From Selenobaculum gibii (GTDB lineage: Bacteria; Bacillota; Negativicutes; ICN-92133), in the NCBI RefSeq assembly GCF_030273445.1, contig NZ_CP120678.1, positions 969,501 to 1,033,500 on the forward strand: a stretch of 64,000 nucleotides of DNA. Reading direction: 5' to 3'. A program made the position numbers and the translations under genes. Every line of letters starts with the position of its first letter. Within the stretch, counting starts at the first letter, position 1. Below the pieces are notes generated by a model that ran no database searches, had not been told where the DNA came from, and saw only the letters and a list, made by a program, of their open reading frames with translations. Below, in pieces: positions 9,195-18,355 of the stretch.

Positions 9195-9214
9195 TATAAA
9201 AAGGGGAAGGTATT

Positions 9215-9415
9215 GTGATTAAAGTAACACGTTTTAATTCTGACGGTGAAGGTGAAATAATTTTAAATGCGGAAATTATTGAAATGATAGAACAAACGCC
9301 GGATACTGTAATTACGCTTACAAATGGCAAGAAACTAATTGTTGAGGAAAAAATGGAAGAGGTCGTAAGAAGAGTTATGACTTATCGAAGAGCTTTAGGG
9401 GGAAATTTTCGTTAA
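9215..9415 (+). CDS. flbD: Flagellar protein FlbD
   Basis: This small 66-residue protein belongs to the FlbD family found after flgE in many Firmicutes. Its core reads IEQTPDTVITLTNGKKLIVEE, followed by a basic helix (VVRRVMTYRRAL). The function is not settled in this family. The start is a GTG at 9215 preceded by AGGGGAAGG. In Bacillus and Clostridium operons flbD is normally followed by motA and motB; here 162 non-coding bases and then fliL follow instead. Confidence 0.85.
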   Translation: MIKVTRFNSDGEGEIILNAEIIEMIEQTPDTVITLTNGKKLIVEEKMEEVVRRVMTYRRALGGNFR

Positions 9416-9490
9416 TAAAATTGAATGTCCAATGTAATCTTTTCTATAAAAAAGATACATTTTTATTATAATTACAAAAGGGCAGAAGGT

Positions 9491-9544
9491 TATACAACTT
9501 ATGAAAAGTTGTATATTACTTGATGAAAGAAATAATAATCAAGT
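9491..9544 (+). other. Tandem inverted repeats in the flbD-fliL gap
   Basis: The 162-base gap (9416-9577) holds two hairpins in a row. One is a 10-bp stem TATACAACTT/AAGTTGTATA (9491-9500 and 9506-9515). The other is a 7-bp stem ACTTGAT/ATCAAGT (9518-9524 and 9538-9544). Neither has a strong T run. They may set mRNA processing or stability, or mark a spot where motAB were lost. No open frame with a ribosome-binding site is seen here. Confidence 0.4.
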
Positions 9545-9577
9545 GATGTTTTATCCTTTACATGGAGGTGTGGATGA

Positions 9578-10063
9578 TTGGCTGAAGAAGAAAAAACAAA
9601 AGAACAACCAGCTAAAAAATTCCCTATGCTTATGGTTGTAGGGCTGGTTGTGGTAGGATTATTGTTAGCTGGAGCTGTATCGTACTTTATTGCGACAAAG
9701 GTAATGGCTGATTCTGCTACCAAAATAGAAAAGCGAGACCCAGGAATATTTTTGAAACTTGGTGACAAAGATGGAATGATTGTTAATGTTGGCGGTGTAA
9801 AGAGTGGGCGTTTTCTTAAAGTGGGTGTTGTCTTAGAGATGCGTGCACCGAAAAGTGAAAAAGCAGAAGAAGGAAAACTAAGTTCGGTTACAGAAACTAA
9901 ATTATTAGATTCCGTCTTACAATTGTTACGGTCACAAAAAATAGAGGATTTTGATCCATTAAAGCAAGAAGAGTTAAAAACACAAATAAAAAATGAAGCA
10001 AATAAAGTGCTTGGTGAGGATTGTGTTTATGAGGTTTATATTACCAGCTTTGTGTTGCAGTAA
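9578..10063 (+). CDS. fliL: Flagellar basal-body protein FliL
   Basis: FliL is a single-pass inner-membrane protein that surrounds the stator and supports torque generation. The 161-residue product has a short charged cytoplasmic start, a membrane helix (about residues 18-40) and a periplasmic domain with the usual DPGIFLKL...GGRFLKVGVVLEM-like pattern (seen as KSGRFLKVGVVLEM) and a C-terminal VYEVYITSFVLQ strand. The TTG start at 9578 is supported by GGAGG at 9564-9568 with 9 bases of spacing. fliM follows 47 bases later. Confidence 0.92.
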   Translation: MAEEEKTKEQPAKKFPMLMVVGLVVVGLLLAGAVSYFIATKVMADSATKIEKRDPGIFLKLGDKDGMIVNVGGVKSGRFLKVGVVLEMRAPKSEKAEEGKLSSVTETKLLDSVLQLLRSQKIEDFDPLKQEELKTQIKNEANKVLGEDCVYEVYITSFVLQ

Positions 10064-10110
10064 TGATATAACTGATGTTCACTTAAGCTTAAATGAAAGG
10101 AGGGTGAACA

Positions 10111-11115
10111 TTGGCCGCGTCTGATGTCTTATCGCAGTCAGAAATTGATCAGTTGTTATCAGCTTTGTCTACTGGTGTTGTTTCTGCAGAAGAAATAAAA
10201 GATGAAGAGAAACAAAAGAAAATAAAAGTATATGATTTTAAACGACCTGATAAATTTTCAAAAGACCAAATTAGAACTTTATATATGTTACATGAAAACT
10301 TTGCACGTTTATTGAATACATATTTATCTACACATCTTAGAGCTATCGTTAACGTAAATGTTGCTTCCGTTGATCAGTTGACATATGAGGAATTTGTAAG
10401 GTCTTTATCTAACCCAAGTGTTATTGGGGTATTAAACATGGAACCTTTAAAGGGAAACATTATTTTTGAAATGAATCCTAATATTGCTTTCGTTATTATA
10501 GATCGTCTTTTTGGTGGTTTAGGCGAAAGTTTGTCAAAAATAAGGGCTTTGACTGATATTGAAGAAGTAATTATTCGTAGAGTATTTAATAAAGCTTTGG
10601 AGAGCTTTAAGGAAGCATGGCATAATGTGATTGAAATAACGCCTAAATTAGAGGCGATTGAAACCAATCCGCAATTCACCCAGATTGTTCCACCTAATGA
10701 TATGGTGGTTATTATTACCTTGCAGGTGAAAATTGGTGATATAGAAGGTTTAATGAATATCTGTATTCCTTATCTTGTACTGGAGCCAGTTATGTCAAAA
10801 TTAACGACCACCTATTGGGTAGCTTCCTCAGTGGCGAAAGAAGATCATCCTGAACAGGTTAAAGTTTTACAACGGAAGATTGAAAAAACGTATGTGCCGC
10901 TTATTGTTGAACTTGGAAAAATTGATATTACTGTTCAAGAGTTTTTAGATTTGGCAGTAGGTGATGTTTTACAGCTAGATGCGAAAGTTGGCAATGAATT
11001 AAACGTAATTGTAGGTAGAAAGTCTAAGTTTTGGTGTAGACCAGGCACCTCAAGTAATAAGGTTGCTGTACAAATAGCAAGGGTAAATACAGAAGGGGAT
11101 GATGAGGATGAATGA
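10111..11115 (+). CDS. fliM: Flagellar motor switch protein FliM
   Basis: FliM is the C-ring protein that binds phosphorylated CheY and FliG to switch rotation. The 334-residue product begins with the CheY-binding peptide (LSQSEIDQLLSAL), followed by the CheC-like middle domain with the FGGLGE motif and a C-terminal SpoA/FliN-type domain (QEFLDLAVGDVLQLD). The start is a TTG at 10111 after AAGGAGGGTG. Its 3' end overlaps fliY, so the two switch proteins are translated together. Confidence 0.95.
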   Translation: MAASDVLSQSEIDQLLSALSTGVVSAEEIKDEEKQKKIKVYDFKRPDKFSKDQIRTLYMLHENFARLLNTYLSTHLRAIVNVNVASVDQLTYEEFVRSLSNPSVIGVLNMEPLKGNIIFEMNPNIAFVIIDRLFGGLGESLSKIRALTDIEEVIIRRVFNKALESFKEAWHNVIEITPKLEAIETNPQFTQIVPPNDMVVIITLQVKIGDIEGLMNICIPYLVLEPVMSKLTTTYWVASSVAKEDHPEQVKVLQRKIEKTYVPLIVELGKIDITVQEFLDLAVGDVLQLDAKVGNELNVIVGRKSKFWCRPGTSSNKVAVQIARVNTEGDDEDE

Positions 11116-12337
11116 TGGTTTTCTTTCACAAGAAGAAATAGATGCTTTGCTTAATGGTGGTGGAAGTACACCAGAATCGCAACCAGAGCCGGAAACATCT
11201 GAAAGTGTGTCTGTGGGCATTACGGAAGATATTTCAGATATGGAGAAGGATGCTTTAGGTGAAATTGGAAATATTTCCATGGGAAGTGCGGCTACGACAT
11301 TATCCGTACTTTTAGGTCGACGCGTTTCAATTACTACGCCAAGAGTTTCAGTAGATACTTTAGGGGCAATAAAAAATCATTATCCATTACCATATTTAAT
11401 TGTTCAAGTAGGTTATACCAAAGGCATTAGTGGTGATAATATTTTAGCAATTCAGGAACAAGATGCTTTAATTATTGCTGACTTGATGATGGGGGGAGAA
11501 GGAACGAATCCTCCAACAGAATTGAATGAATTGTATATGAGTGCTGTTGCAGAATGTATGAACCAAATGATGGGAGCTGTTGCTACGTCCCTATCAACTA
11601 TGTTTAGCAAAAAAATTGATATTTCTCCACCACTTGTAAACTTAATAGATTTGGCAAGCGAGACAAAAATTAGTGAGGTAGTCAATGAGAGCGAAGAAAT
11701 TGTAAAAGTCGCATTTAGAATGGAAGTTGAAGGATTAATTGATAGTGAAATCATGCAAATTCTTCCGCTTAATATTGCGAAAGAGATGGTTGATAATTTA
11801 ATGTCTGGTGGAATGCAAGCTGAAGAGACACCGGCAGCTCCAGTTGCTGAAGCAATGTCTCCACAACCCCCAGCTGCTACAGCGCCAACACAAACAGTAC
11901 CTGTTGCTGCTGCTGCGGCACCGTCTGTTGCGGCGCCTGCACCACAACCAACGCCAGTAGCTTATGCACAACAGCCAATGTATGCTGCGGCACCAATGGA
12001 AGCTAGAGTTTCACCAAATGTTCCTGTGCAGCCAGCTCAGTTTTCCCCATTAACACAATCAGCTGTACCTATAAATGATGGTAATATTGGCTTGATCTTG
12101 GATGTGCCTCTTCAGGTTACTGTTGAATTAGGAAGAACTAAGAAGTTAATAAAAGATGTTTTAGAATTATCTACAGGCTCGGTTATTGAATTAGATAGAT
12201 TGGCTGGGGAGCCTGTCGATATTTTAGTTAATGGTAAGTTGTTAGCTAAGGGAGAAGTTGTAGTTATAGATGAAAATTTTGGTGTTCGTGTTACTGATAT
12301 TGTAAGTAGCATGGAGCGTATGAGAAATTTGCAATAA
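11108..12337 (+). CDS. fliY: Flagellar switch phosphatase FliY (FliN-type C-terminus)
   Basis: FliY combines a CheY-P-binding N-terminal peptide (DGFLSQEEIDALLNGG), a CheC-type phosphatase domain, a Pro/Ala/Gln-rich linker (roughly residues 235-310) and a C-terminal FliN/SpoA domain. Both phosphatase motifs of the (D/S)x3Ex2N type are intact: DALGEIGN near the start and SAVAECMN further on. It should therefore both dephosphorylate CheY-P and build the C-ring, as in Bacillus subtilis. In-frame ATGs also occur at 11099 and 11102; 11108 is chosen because it gives the usual N-terminus. It overlaps fliM by 8 bases. Confidence 0.94.
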   Translation: MNDGFLSQEEIDALLNGGGSTPESQPEPETSESVSVGITEDISDMEKDALGEIGNISMGSAATTLSVLLGRRVSITTPRVSVDTLGAIKNHYPLPYLIVQVGYTKGISGDNILAIQEQDALIIADLMMGGEGTNPPTELNELYMSAVAECMNQMMGAVATSLSTMFSKKIDISPPLVNLIDLASETKISEVVNESEEIVKVAFRMEVEGLIDSEIMQILPLNIAKEMVDNLMSGGMQAEETPAAPVAEAMSPQPPAATAPTQTVPVAAAAAPSVAAPAPQPTPVAYAQQPMYAAAPMEARVSPNVPVQPAQFSPLTQSAVPINDGNIGLILDVPLQVTVELGRTKKLIKDVLELSTGSVIELDRLAGEPVDILVNGKLLAKGEVVVIDENFGVRVTDIVSSMERMRNLQ

Positions 12338-12378
12338 AGTTTAGTGTACGAGAATGATAATTAAGGAGAGATTAAAAT

Positions 12379-12741
12379 ATGGCGATTAGAGTTTTAGTTG
12401 TTGATGATGCGGCTTTTATGAGAATGATGGTTAAGGATATTTTATCAAAAAATGGTTATGAGATTGTTGGAGAAGCTGAAAATGGGTTAAAAGCTTTAGA
12501 AAAATATCAAGAATTGAAACCGGACTTAACTACTATGGATATTACAATGCCTGAAATGGATGGGATTAGTGCAGTTAAAGAAATCAAAAAAATTGACCCA
12601 AATGCAAAAGTTATCATGTGTAGCGCAATGGGGCAACAAGCAATGGTAATAGAAGCAATTCAGGCTGGGGCAAGAGATTTTATTGTAAAACCGTTCCAAC
12701 CTGATCGTGTTTTAGAAGCTGTTCGTAAAGCCGTAGGTTAA
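12379..12741 (+). CDS. cheY: Chemotaxis response regulator CheY
   Basis: This single receiver domain of 120 residues relays phosphate from CheA to the motor switch. It has the acidic pair at Asp9-Asp10, the phospho-acceptor Asp54 in TMDITMPEMDG, a CSAMGQ threonine/serine site and the conserved lysine in IVKPF. There is no output domain. It sits between the switch genes and the export-gate genes, the standard place in Firmicutes. A GGAGAG box precedes the ATG. Confidence 0.96.
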   Translation: MAIRVLVVDDAAFMRMMVKDILSKNGYEIVGEAENGLKALEKYQELKPDLTTMDITMPEMDGISAVKEIKKIDPNAKVIMCSAMGQQAMVIEAIQAGARDFIVKPFQPDRVLEAVRKAVG

Positions 12742-12746
12742 ATCCG

Positions 12747-13286
12747 ATGAAGAAAAAAACATATAAAATAGTTTGGCTTTTAGTAGCAGTCATGTTGTTA
12801 ACATTTGTGCATACGATTGGGTATGCAGAGACTATGCAAAGCGGCTATTTAACATATGAAGAGCCAACGACGCAATCGTCACAATCTTCATGGGTGTCGA
12901 CAATTGCCTATTTATTTAGCTTATTAGTGGTCTTTTTATTTGTTGCCGGAATGGCTTATTTTGTTTCTAAGTTAATAGGACAGAAGCTAGGGGGAGTGGG
13001 GCTTTCTAAATCAAGTAGAGTTTTAGAAAGCTTGCCACTTGGCGCAAATAAATCTTTATGTATCGTTGAAATGGCTGGTAAAGTAATGCTTATTGGAGTT
13101 TCAGATCATAATATTACTTTATTAAAAGAGATTACTGACGAAATGGAAATTGTTAAATTACGTGCCCAAGCTGAGGAATTAAAAGGGCAAAGTGATTTTA
13201 ATCATATTTTTGAAAAACAACTCATTTCTTTAGAGGAATTGTCAAGGCGAATTCCTGCTATGCTAAAAAAGAAGGATCATAAGTAA
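12747..13286 (+). CDS. fliO: Flagellar export-gate protein FliO/FliZ
   Basis: FliO helps assemble the FliP ring of the export gate. The 179-residue product has an N-terminal signal-like hydrophobic segment, a short external loop, a second membrane segment (about residues 53-75) and a cytoplasmic domain with SRVLESLPLGANKSLCIVEMAGKVMLIGV, characteristic of FliO; only parts are needed for recognition. It begins 5 bases after cheY without a clear ribosome-binding site, suggesting coupling. Confidence 0.88.
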   Translation: MKKKTYKIVWLLVAVMLLTFVHTIGYAETMQSGYLTYEEPTTQSSQSSWVSTIAYLFSLLVVFLFVAGMAYFVSKLIGQKLGGVGLSKSSRVLESLPLGANKSLCIVEMAGKVMLIGVSDHNITLLKEITDEMEIVKLRAQAEELKGQSDFNHIFEKQLISLEELSRRIPAMLKKKDHK

Positions 13287-13303
13287 GAGAAGGGGTAAAA
13301 TTT

Positions 13304-14068
13304 GTGATTAAACGCCAGAATATAAATTTTTTAATTATTGGCATATTTTTTATGTTTTTAATTGTGCCAATAGATGTTGCTATGGCTGCGCCTTTAATTC
13401 CTAATATTAATATTGGTGTTGAGTCGGCTAATAATCCACAGGAGGTAGCAACTAGCCTACAGGTTTTAGCTTTATTAACTATCCTATCTATCGCACCCTC
13501 TATTTTAATTATGACAACCTCTTTTATTCGAATCGTTGTAGTTTTATCTTTTTTGCGTAATGCATTAAGCACGCAAAATATGCCACCTAATCAGGTTGTA
13601 ATTGCTTTATCAATGTTTTTAACCTTTTTTATTATGTCACCATATATTGATGCAGCAAATCAGAGTGGTTTGCAACCTTATCTAGCGGGAACCATTACAC
13701 AAGAGCAAGCTTTGACGGAAGTGGTAAAACCGATGCGGGAATTTATGTTTAAGCAGACGAGAGAATCTGATTTGGCTTTGTTTGTGAATTTGTCACAATC
13801 ACCACGACCAGAATCACAAGATGATGTGTCTACTTTTACATTAATACCTGCATTTGTTATTAGTGAATTAAAGACAGCTTTCCAGATTGGTTTCATGATT
13901 TATATTCCGTTCATTGTTATTGATATGATTGTGGCAAGTACACTTATGTCAATGGGGATGATGATGTTACCGCCAGTTATGATTTCGTTGCCATTTAAAA
14001 TATTGTTGTTTGTTATGGTAGATGGATGGCATTTGTTGATTAAATCGCTAATTGTTAGTTTTAAATAG
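13304..14068 (+). CDS. fliP: Flagellar export-gate protein FliP
   Basis: FliP forms the pentameric core of the flagellar type III export channel. The 254-residue product has a cleavable-looking signal peptide ending near AMAAP, then the family blocks LLTILSIAPSILIMTTSFIRI and LRNALSTQNMPPNQV (only fragments quoted), and C-terminal helices with SMGMMMLPPVMISLPFK. The start is GTG at 13304 behind GAGAAGGGG. fliQ follows 14 bases later in the canonical order. Confidence 0.96.
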   Translation: MIKRQNINFLIIGIFFMFLIVPIDVAMAAPLIPNINIGVESANNPQEVATSLQVLALLTILSIAPSILIMTTSFIRIVVVLSFLRNALSTQNMPPNQVVIALSMFLTFFIMSPYIDAANQSGLQPYLAGTITQEQALTEVVKPMREFMFKQTRESDLALFVNLSQSPRPESQDDVSTFTLIPAFVISELKTAFQIGFMIYIPFIVIDMIVASTLMSMGMMMLPPVMISLPFKILLFVMVDGWHLLIKSLIVSFK

Positions 14069-14082
14069 GAGCTGGGTGAACA

Positions 14083-14352
14083 ATGTCAAATGATTTAGTA
14101 ATTCAACTGGGGCAAGAAGCCCTAATGATGGTTATGATTATATCAGCACCAATGCTTGGCTTAGGATTAATGGTTGGTATTATGGTAAGTATTTTTCAAG
14201 CTACAACGCAGATTCAAGAACAAACATTAGCCTTTATTCCCAAAATTATTGCAGTTTTCGTATCAATTCTGATTTTTGGACCTTGGATGCTTCGGATGAT
14301 GATTTCGTATATACAAAACTTATTTATTAATTTACCAGGATTTATCGGCTGA
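14083..14352 (+). CDS. fliQ: Flagellar export-gate protein FliQ
   Basis: FliQ is a small two-helix protein of the export gate. The 89-residue product has two hydrophobic segments around a conserved loop FQATTQIQEQTLAFIPKI, which is diagnostic of FliQ/SpaQ proteins. A GGAGCTGGGTG site precedes the ATG. It lies between fliP and fliR as expected. Confidence 0.96.
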   Translation: MSNDLVIQLGQEALMMVMIISAPMLGLGLMVGIMVSIFQATTQIQEQTLAFIPKIIAVFVSILIFGPWMLRMMISYIQNLFINLPGFIG

Positions 14353-14368
14353 TAGGTAGGAGAGCTTT

Positions 14369-15154
14369 TTGGATATTTTTGAAATAATACAAAATCAGAT
14401 GGGAATATTTTTATTGGTTTTAACGCGAATCAGTGGGATTTTTATTATGTCTCCTTTCTTAGGGAGCCGAAATATCCCAATGGCAATTCGTGTTGGTTGT
14501 GCTTTGGCAATATCCTTAGTTCTTTTTCCTGTACTTTCGCAAGAATCACAGTCTATTGTACTACCACAAAATTTGATTATTTATACATTGGTTATATTTT
14601 CAGAATTATTTGTAGGATGGATCATTGGATTTGTTGCATCGTTAGCTTTTTCAGCCATTCATATGGCGGGGCAGCTTTTAGATATGCAAATTGGTTTTGG
14701 GGTAGTTAACGTGTTAGATCCAACATCAGGGCAGCAAGTTCCGATTGTTGGTAGTTTTAAATATAATTTAGCAACTATTGTATTTTTAGTTTCCAATAGT
14801 CATCACATGTTACTGAGTTCGCTATTTGATAGTTTTCATTTAATTCCTGTAATGGGGGCTCATATTAAGCCAGAAATAGTAACTTTAATTGTTGACATGA
14901 TATGGGCAGTCTTTGTAATAGCAATTAAGATTAGTATACCTATTCTAGTAGCTATTATTTTAACTGATGTAGGATTAGGAATTTTAGCGAGAACGATGCC
15001 GCAAATGAATATTTTCGTTGTAGGTATACCGGCTAAGATTTTTGTCGGTCTTTTTGTATTATCTTTTGCTTTACCGTTTTATATCATATTTTTGGATGTG
15101 CTGTTTAATGAGATGTTTGGAAACATATATGTTGTTTTACGATTTATCAGTTAG
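14369..15154 (+). CDS. fliR: Flagellar export-gate protein FliR
   Basis: FliR is the single-copy export-gate subunit that plugs the FliP ring. The 261-residue product is very hydrophobic with about six membrane segments and the family motif GQLLDMQIGFG in the middle. The start is a TTG at 14369 behind TAGGAGAG. The flhB frame begins near or slightly within its 3' end. Confidence 0.94.
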   Translation: MDIFEIIQNQMGIFLLVLTRISGIFIMSPFLGSRNIPMAIRVGCALAISLVLFPVLSQESQSIVLPQNLIIYTLVIFSELFVGWIIGFVASLAFSAIHMAGQLLDMQIGFGVVNVLDPTSGQQVPIVGSFKYNLATIVFLVSNSHHMLLSSLFDSFHLIPVMGAHIKPEIVTLIVDMIWAVFVIAIKISIPILVAIILTDVGLGILARTMPQMNIFVVGIPAKIFVGLFVLSFALPFYIIFLDVLFNEMFGNIYVVLRFIS

Positions 15155-16259
15155 ACCCTCGAAGAAAAATTTGTTAGATCAAAAGGACTTTATTTTTGAT
15201 TTACAGCTTTTTAATGGGGAAAAGACAGAAGATCCTACTTCTAAACGCAAATCAGATGCAAGAAAAAAAGGTCAGGTCGGTAAGAGTCAGGAAATTAATT
15301 CAGCAGTTATTATTTTAGTTGCATTTGTAGCTTTAAAGGTTCTAGGTACTTTTATTTTTGAGCAAATATCTCAATACATGGTCTTTAATTTTTCTAATAT
15401 GCAAGATGTATTAACGATAGAAAAAGTAATGAGTATTTTTTTAGGAATGGTCGTTCTTTTAGCAAAGACAGCATTGCCAATTATGATGACGATTCTAGTT
15501 TTTGCTGTAGCGGCGAATTTGTATCAAGTTGGACTTAATTTTACTACAGAACCAATTATGCCAAAATTAGAAAAATTAGATCCTATTAGTGGCGCAAAAA
15601 GAATGTTTTCTTTACGTTCTCTGGTGGAGTTAGTAAAATCCGTTTTGAAAATTTTTATTGTTGGTTATTTTTTATGGGGATTTTTAGAAGAAGAAATAGG
15701 TCATCTGCCTAAGCTAATTTATGCTAGTTTGAATGAATCTATGGTGGTTGTTGCATCCTTGATTTTTGCTTTAGTATTAAAAATAGGTCTTGTACTTGTT
15801 ATTTTGGCTATTTTAGACTTTTTGTATCAAAAATGGCAACATAAAAAAAGCTTAAAAATGAGTAAGCAAGAAGTCAAAGATGAATTTAAGCAACAAGAAG
15901 GAGACCCGAAGATTAAAGGGAAAATCAAGCAAAAGCAGCGAGCGATTGCGATGCAGAGAATGATGCAAGAAGTACCTAAAGCAGATGTTATTATTACCAA
16001 TCCGACCCATTTTGCTGTTGCATTAAAATATGAACAAGGAATGATGGCTCCAGTCATCGTTGCAAAAGGGCAGGATTTAATTGCAAAACGCATAAAAGAT
16101 ATTGCCCGTGAGGCAAAAGTTGTTATTGTTGAAAATAAGCCTCTTGCCAGAGCATTATATGCAACTACAGAGGTAGGGGATGTAGTGCCGGAAGAGTTAT
16201 ATAAATCAGTTGCTGAAGTATTGGCTTATGTTTATAGATTAAAGAAAAAATTGTCATAA
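15129..16259 (+). CDS. flhB: Flagellar export specificity switch FlhB
   Basis: FlhB sets which substrates are exported and is switched by FliK. The product has the N-terminal block FDLQLFNGEKTEDPT followed by SDARKKGQV, four membrane segments, and the autocleavage site NPTH at residues 291-294 of this version. The start is uncertain: ATG 15129 overlaps fliR by 26 bases, whereas TTG 15171 would begin 8 residues before FDLQLF and lie after the fliR stop. The open frame extends back to 15042, but that upstream part only shadows the end of fliR. Neither start has a strong ribosome-binding site. Confidence 0.93.
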   Translation: MLFYDLSVRPSKKNLLDQKDFIFDLQLFNGEKTEDPTSKRKSDARKKGQVGKSQEINSAVIILVAFVALKVLGTFIFEQISQYMVFNFSNMQDVLTIEKVMSIFLGMVVLLAKTALPIMMTILVFAVAANLYQVGLNFTTEPIMPKLEKLDPISGAKRMFSLRSLVELVKSVLKIFIVGYFLWGFLEEEIGHLPKLIYASLNESMVVVASLIFALVLKIGLVLVILAILDFLYQKWQHKKSLKMSKQEVKDEFKQQEGDPKIKGKIKQKQRAIAMQRMMQEVPKADVIITNPTHFAVALKYEQGMMAPVIVAKGQDLIAKRIKDIAREAKVVIVENKPLARALYATTEVGDVVPEELYKSVAEVLAYVYRLKKKLS

Positions 16260-16285
16260 GATAATTTTATGGGGAGCGAAAAAAT

Positions 16286-18355
16286 TTGGCTAGTCAAACA
16301 TCGCTATCTACGATAGGGTTTTTAAAAAAATATAGTGACATTATTATTGCTCTAGCTATTATTACGATAGTTATTATGATGATTATTCCGCTTCCAACTA
16401 TTTTGTTGGATTTATTATTATGCTTGAATATAACCATGGCCTTGGTTATTGTTATGGTAGCTGTATATAATGTCGAACCATTAGATTTCTCAGTATTTCC
16501 TTCACTATTGTTAATTACAACATTGTTCCGATTAGCACTAAATGTTTCTTCAACTCGGTTAATTTTGTTGGAGGGATATGCTGGAGAGGTTATTTTATCC
16601 TTCGGTAATTTCGTTGTTGGTGGTAATGCTGTTATTGGATTTATTATCTTTGTTATTTTAATTATCATTCAATTTATTGTTATTACTAAAGGTTCCGAAC
16701 GTGTTGCTGAAGTTGCGGCTCGTTTTACGTTAGATGCTATGCCAGGCAAGCAAATGAGTATTGATGCGGATTTGAACACGGGGGCAATTTCTGATGCGGA
16801 AGCAAGCCGCAGGCGGGAAAAAATTCAAAAAGAAGCAGATTTTTATGGAGCAATGGATGGTGCAAGTAAGTTTGTTAAGGGAGATGCTATTGCTGCAATT
16901 ATCATTATTATTATCAATATTATTGGTGGATTTATCATTGGAATGGTACAGCGTAATCTTGATGTTGTTCATGCATTACAAACATACACATTGTTAACGG
17001 TAGGCGAAGGTTTGGTAAATCAAATTCCTGCACTTCTTATTTCTACAGCTACAGGTATCGTTGTAACAAGAGCTGCTTCTGATTCCGACTTAGGGCATGA
17101 TATTAGTAATCAGTTATTTAGTAATTCAAGAGTATTTTTTATTGTATCAGGAGTATTAATGCTTTTGGCAATTGTTCCAGGTTTACCAGGACTTCCATTT
17201 ATGACATTATCTATTGCATTAGGTTTGATTGGCTATAATCTACATAAAGCTGTAAAAACGACGACGGAAAAAACGCAAGTGCAGCAAGAAGAAAAGGAAA
17301 AAGAAGAAATCAGAAAACCAGAGAATATTATATCTTTACTGCAAGTGGATCCAATGGAACTGGAAATTGGTTATAGCTTGATTCCGTTGGTTGATACTGG
17401 TCAAGGTGGAGATTTATTAGAGCGGATTGTCATGATTAGGCGACAATGTGCGCTGGAAATGGGCCTGGTTGTACCGACAATTCGTATCCGTGACAACATT
17501 CAAATTAAACCCAATGCCTATATTGTAAAATTAAAAGGCATTGAAATTGCAAGGGGTGAACTATTGCTAGATCATTACCTAGCTATGAATTCTGGAACGG
17601 TTTTTGAAGAAATGTCGGGAATTGACACAGTTGAACCTGCCTTTGGATTACCAGCAATCTGGATTCCTGAATCTGATAGAGAACAAGCTGAGTTAAACGG
17701 ATACACTGTAGTCGATGCTGTTTCGGTTTTAGCTACACATATTACAGAAGTAATAAAAGCACATGCTTCTGAAATTTTAGGTAGACAAGAAACACAGAAT
17801 TTAGTTGATAGTATTAAAGATAATAATGCGAGCGTAGTGGAAGAATTAGTGCCAAATCTACTATCTATTGGTGAGATTCAAAAAGTTTTAGCAAATTTAT
17901 TGCGTGAGCGTATATCCATTCGTGACATGGTTACAATTTTGGAGGTTTTAGCAGATTATGCTAGATTGACGAAAGATCCAGAAATTTTAACGGAATATGT
18001 AAGGCATGCTCTTTCTAGACAAATTAGTAGCCAAAATGTCCAGAATAATATTTTACCTTGTGTTACAGTCAATCCGGAAACTGAAAATATTATTTCATCT
18101 GCAGTACAGCGGACTGAGCATGGGTCTTATGTATCGTTAGAACCTGAGCAAATGAAAAGATTATTAGATAGTTTAAATATTGAATTGCCAAAATTGACGA
18201 ATTTAGGATATCAACCAATTGTACTTACGAGTCCAGCAGTGAGGTTATATTTTCGAAAATTAATTGAGCGATCAATACCCGGATTAATCGTTTTATCACA
18301 TGCAGAAATAGAACAAAGTGTTGAGATACAAGTTCTAGGGGTGGTGAAGATATAG
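16286..18355 (+). CDS. flhA: Flagellar export-gate protein FlhA
   Basis: FlhA forms the nonameric export platform that uses proton flow and docks chaperone-substrate complexes. The 689-residue product has about eight membrane helices in the first 320 residues, the FHIPEP-type loop with EVAARFTLDAMPGKQM, and a large cytoplasmic domain from about residue 330. The start is a TTG at 16286 behind GGGGAG. flhF starts directly after its stop. Confidence 0.97.
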   Translation: MASQTSLSTIGFLKKYSDIIIALAIITIVIMMIIPLPTILLDLLLCLNITMALVIVMVAVYNVEPLDFSVFPSLLLITTLFRLALNVSSTRLILLEGYAGEVILSFGNFVVGGNAVIGFIIFVILIIIQFIVITKGSERVAEVAARFTLDAMPGKQMSIDADLNTGAISDAEASRRREKIQKEADFYGAMDGASKFVKGDAIAAIIIIIINIIGGFIIGMVQRNLDVVHALQTYTLLTVGEGLVNQIPALLISTATGIVVTRAASDSDLGHDISNQLFSNSRVFFIVSGVLMLLAIVPGLPGLPFMTLSIALGLIGYNLHKAVKTTTEKTQVQQEEKEKEEIRKPENIISLLQVDPMELEIGYSLIPLVDTGQGGDLLERIVMIRRQCALEMGLVVPTIRIRDNIQIKPNAYIVKLKGIEIARGELLLDHYLAMNSGTVFEEMSGIDTVEPAFGLPAIWIPESDREQAELNGYTVVDAVSVLATHITEVIKAHASEILGRQETQNLVDSIKDNNASVVEELVPNLLSIGEIQKVLANLLRERISIRDMVTILEVLADYARLTKDPEILTEYVRHALSRQISSQNVQNNILPCVTVNPETENIISSAVQRTEHGSYVSLEPEQMKRLLDSLNIELPKLTNLGYQPIVLTSPAVRLYFRKLIERSIPGLIVLSHAEIEQSVEIQVLGVVKI

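Noticed and set aside
14497-14709. 70-codon + strand frame inside fliR
   Set aside because: Lies wholly within fliR in a different frame, without a ribosome-binding site or recognisable motif.
15042-15128. N-terminal extension of flhB into fliR
   Set aside because: The extra residues are the shadow of fliR in another frame, are unlike any FlhB N-terminus, and would overlap fliR by more than 100 bases.
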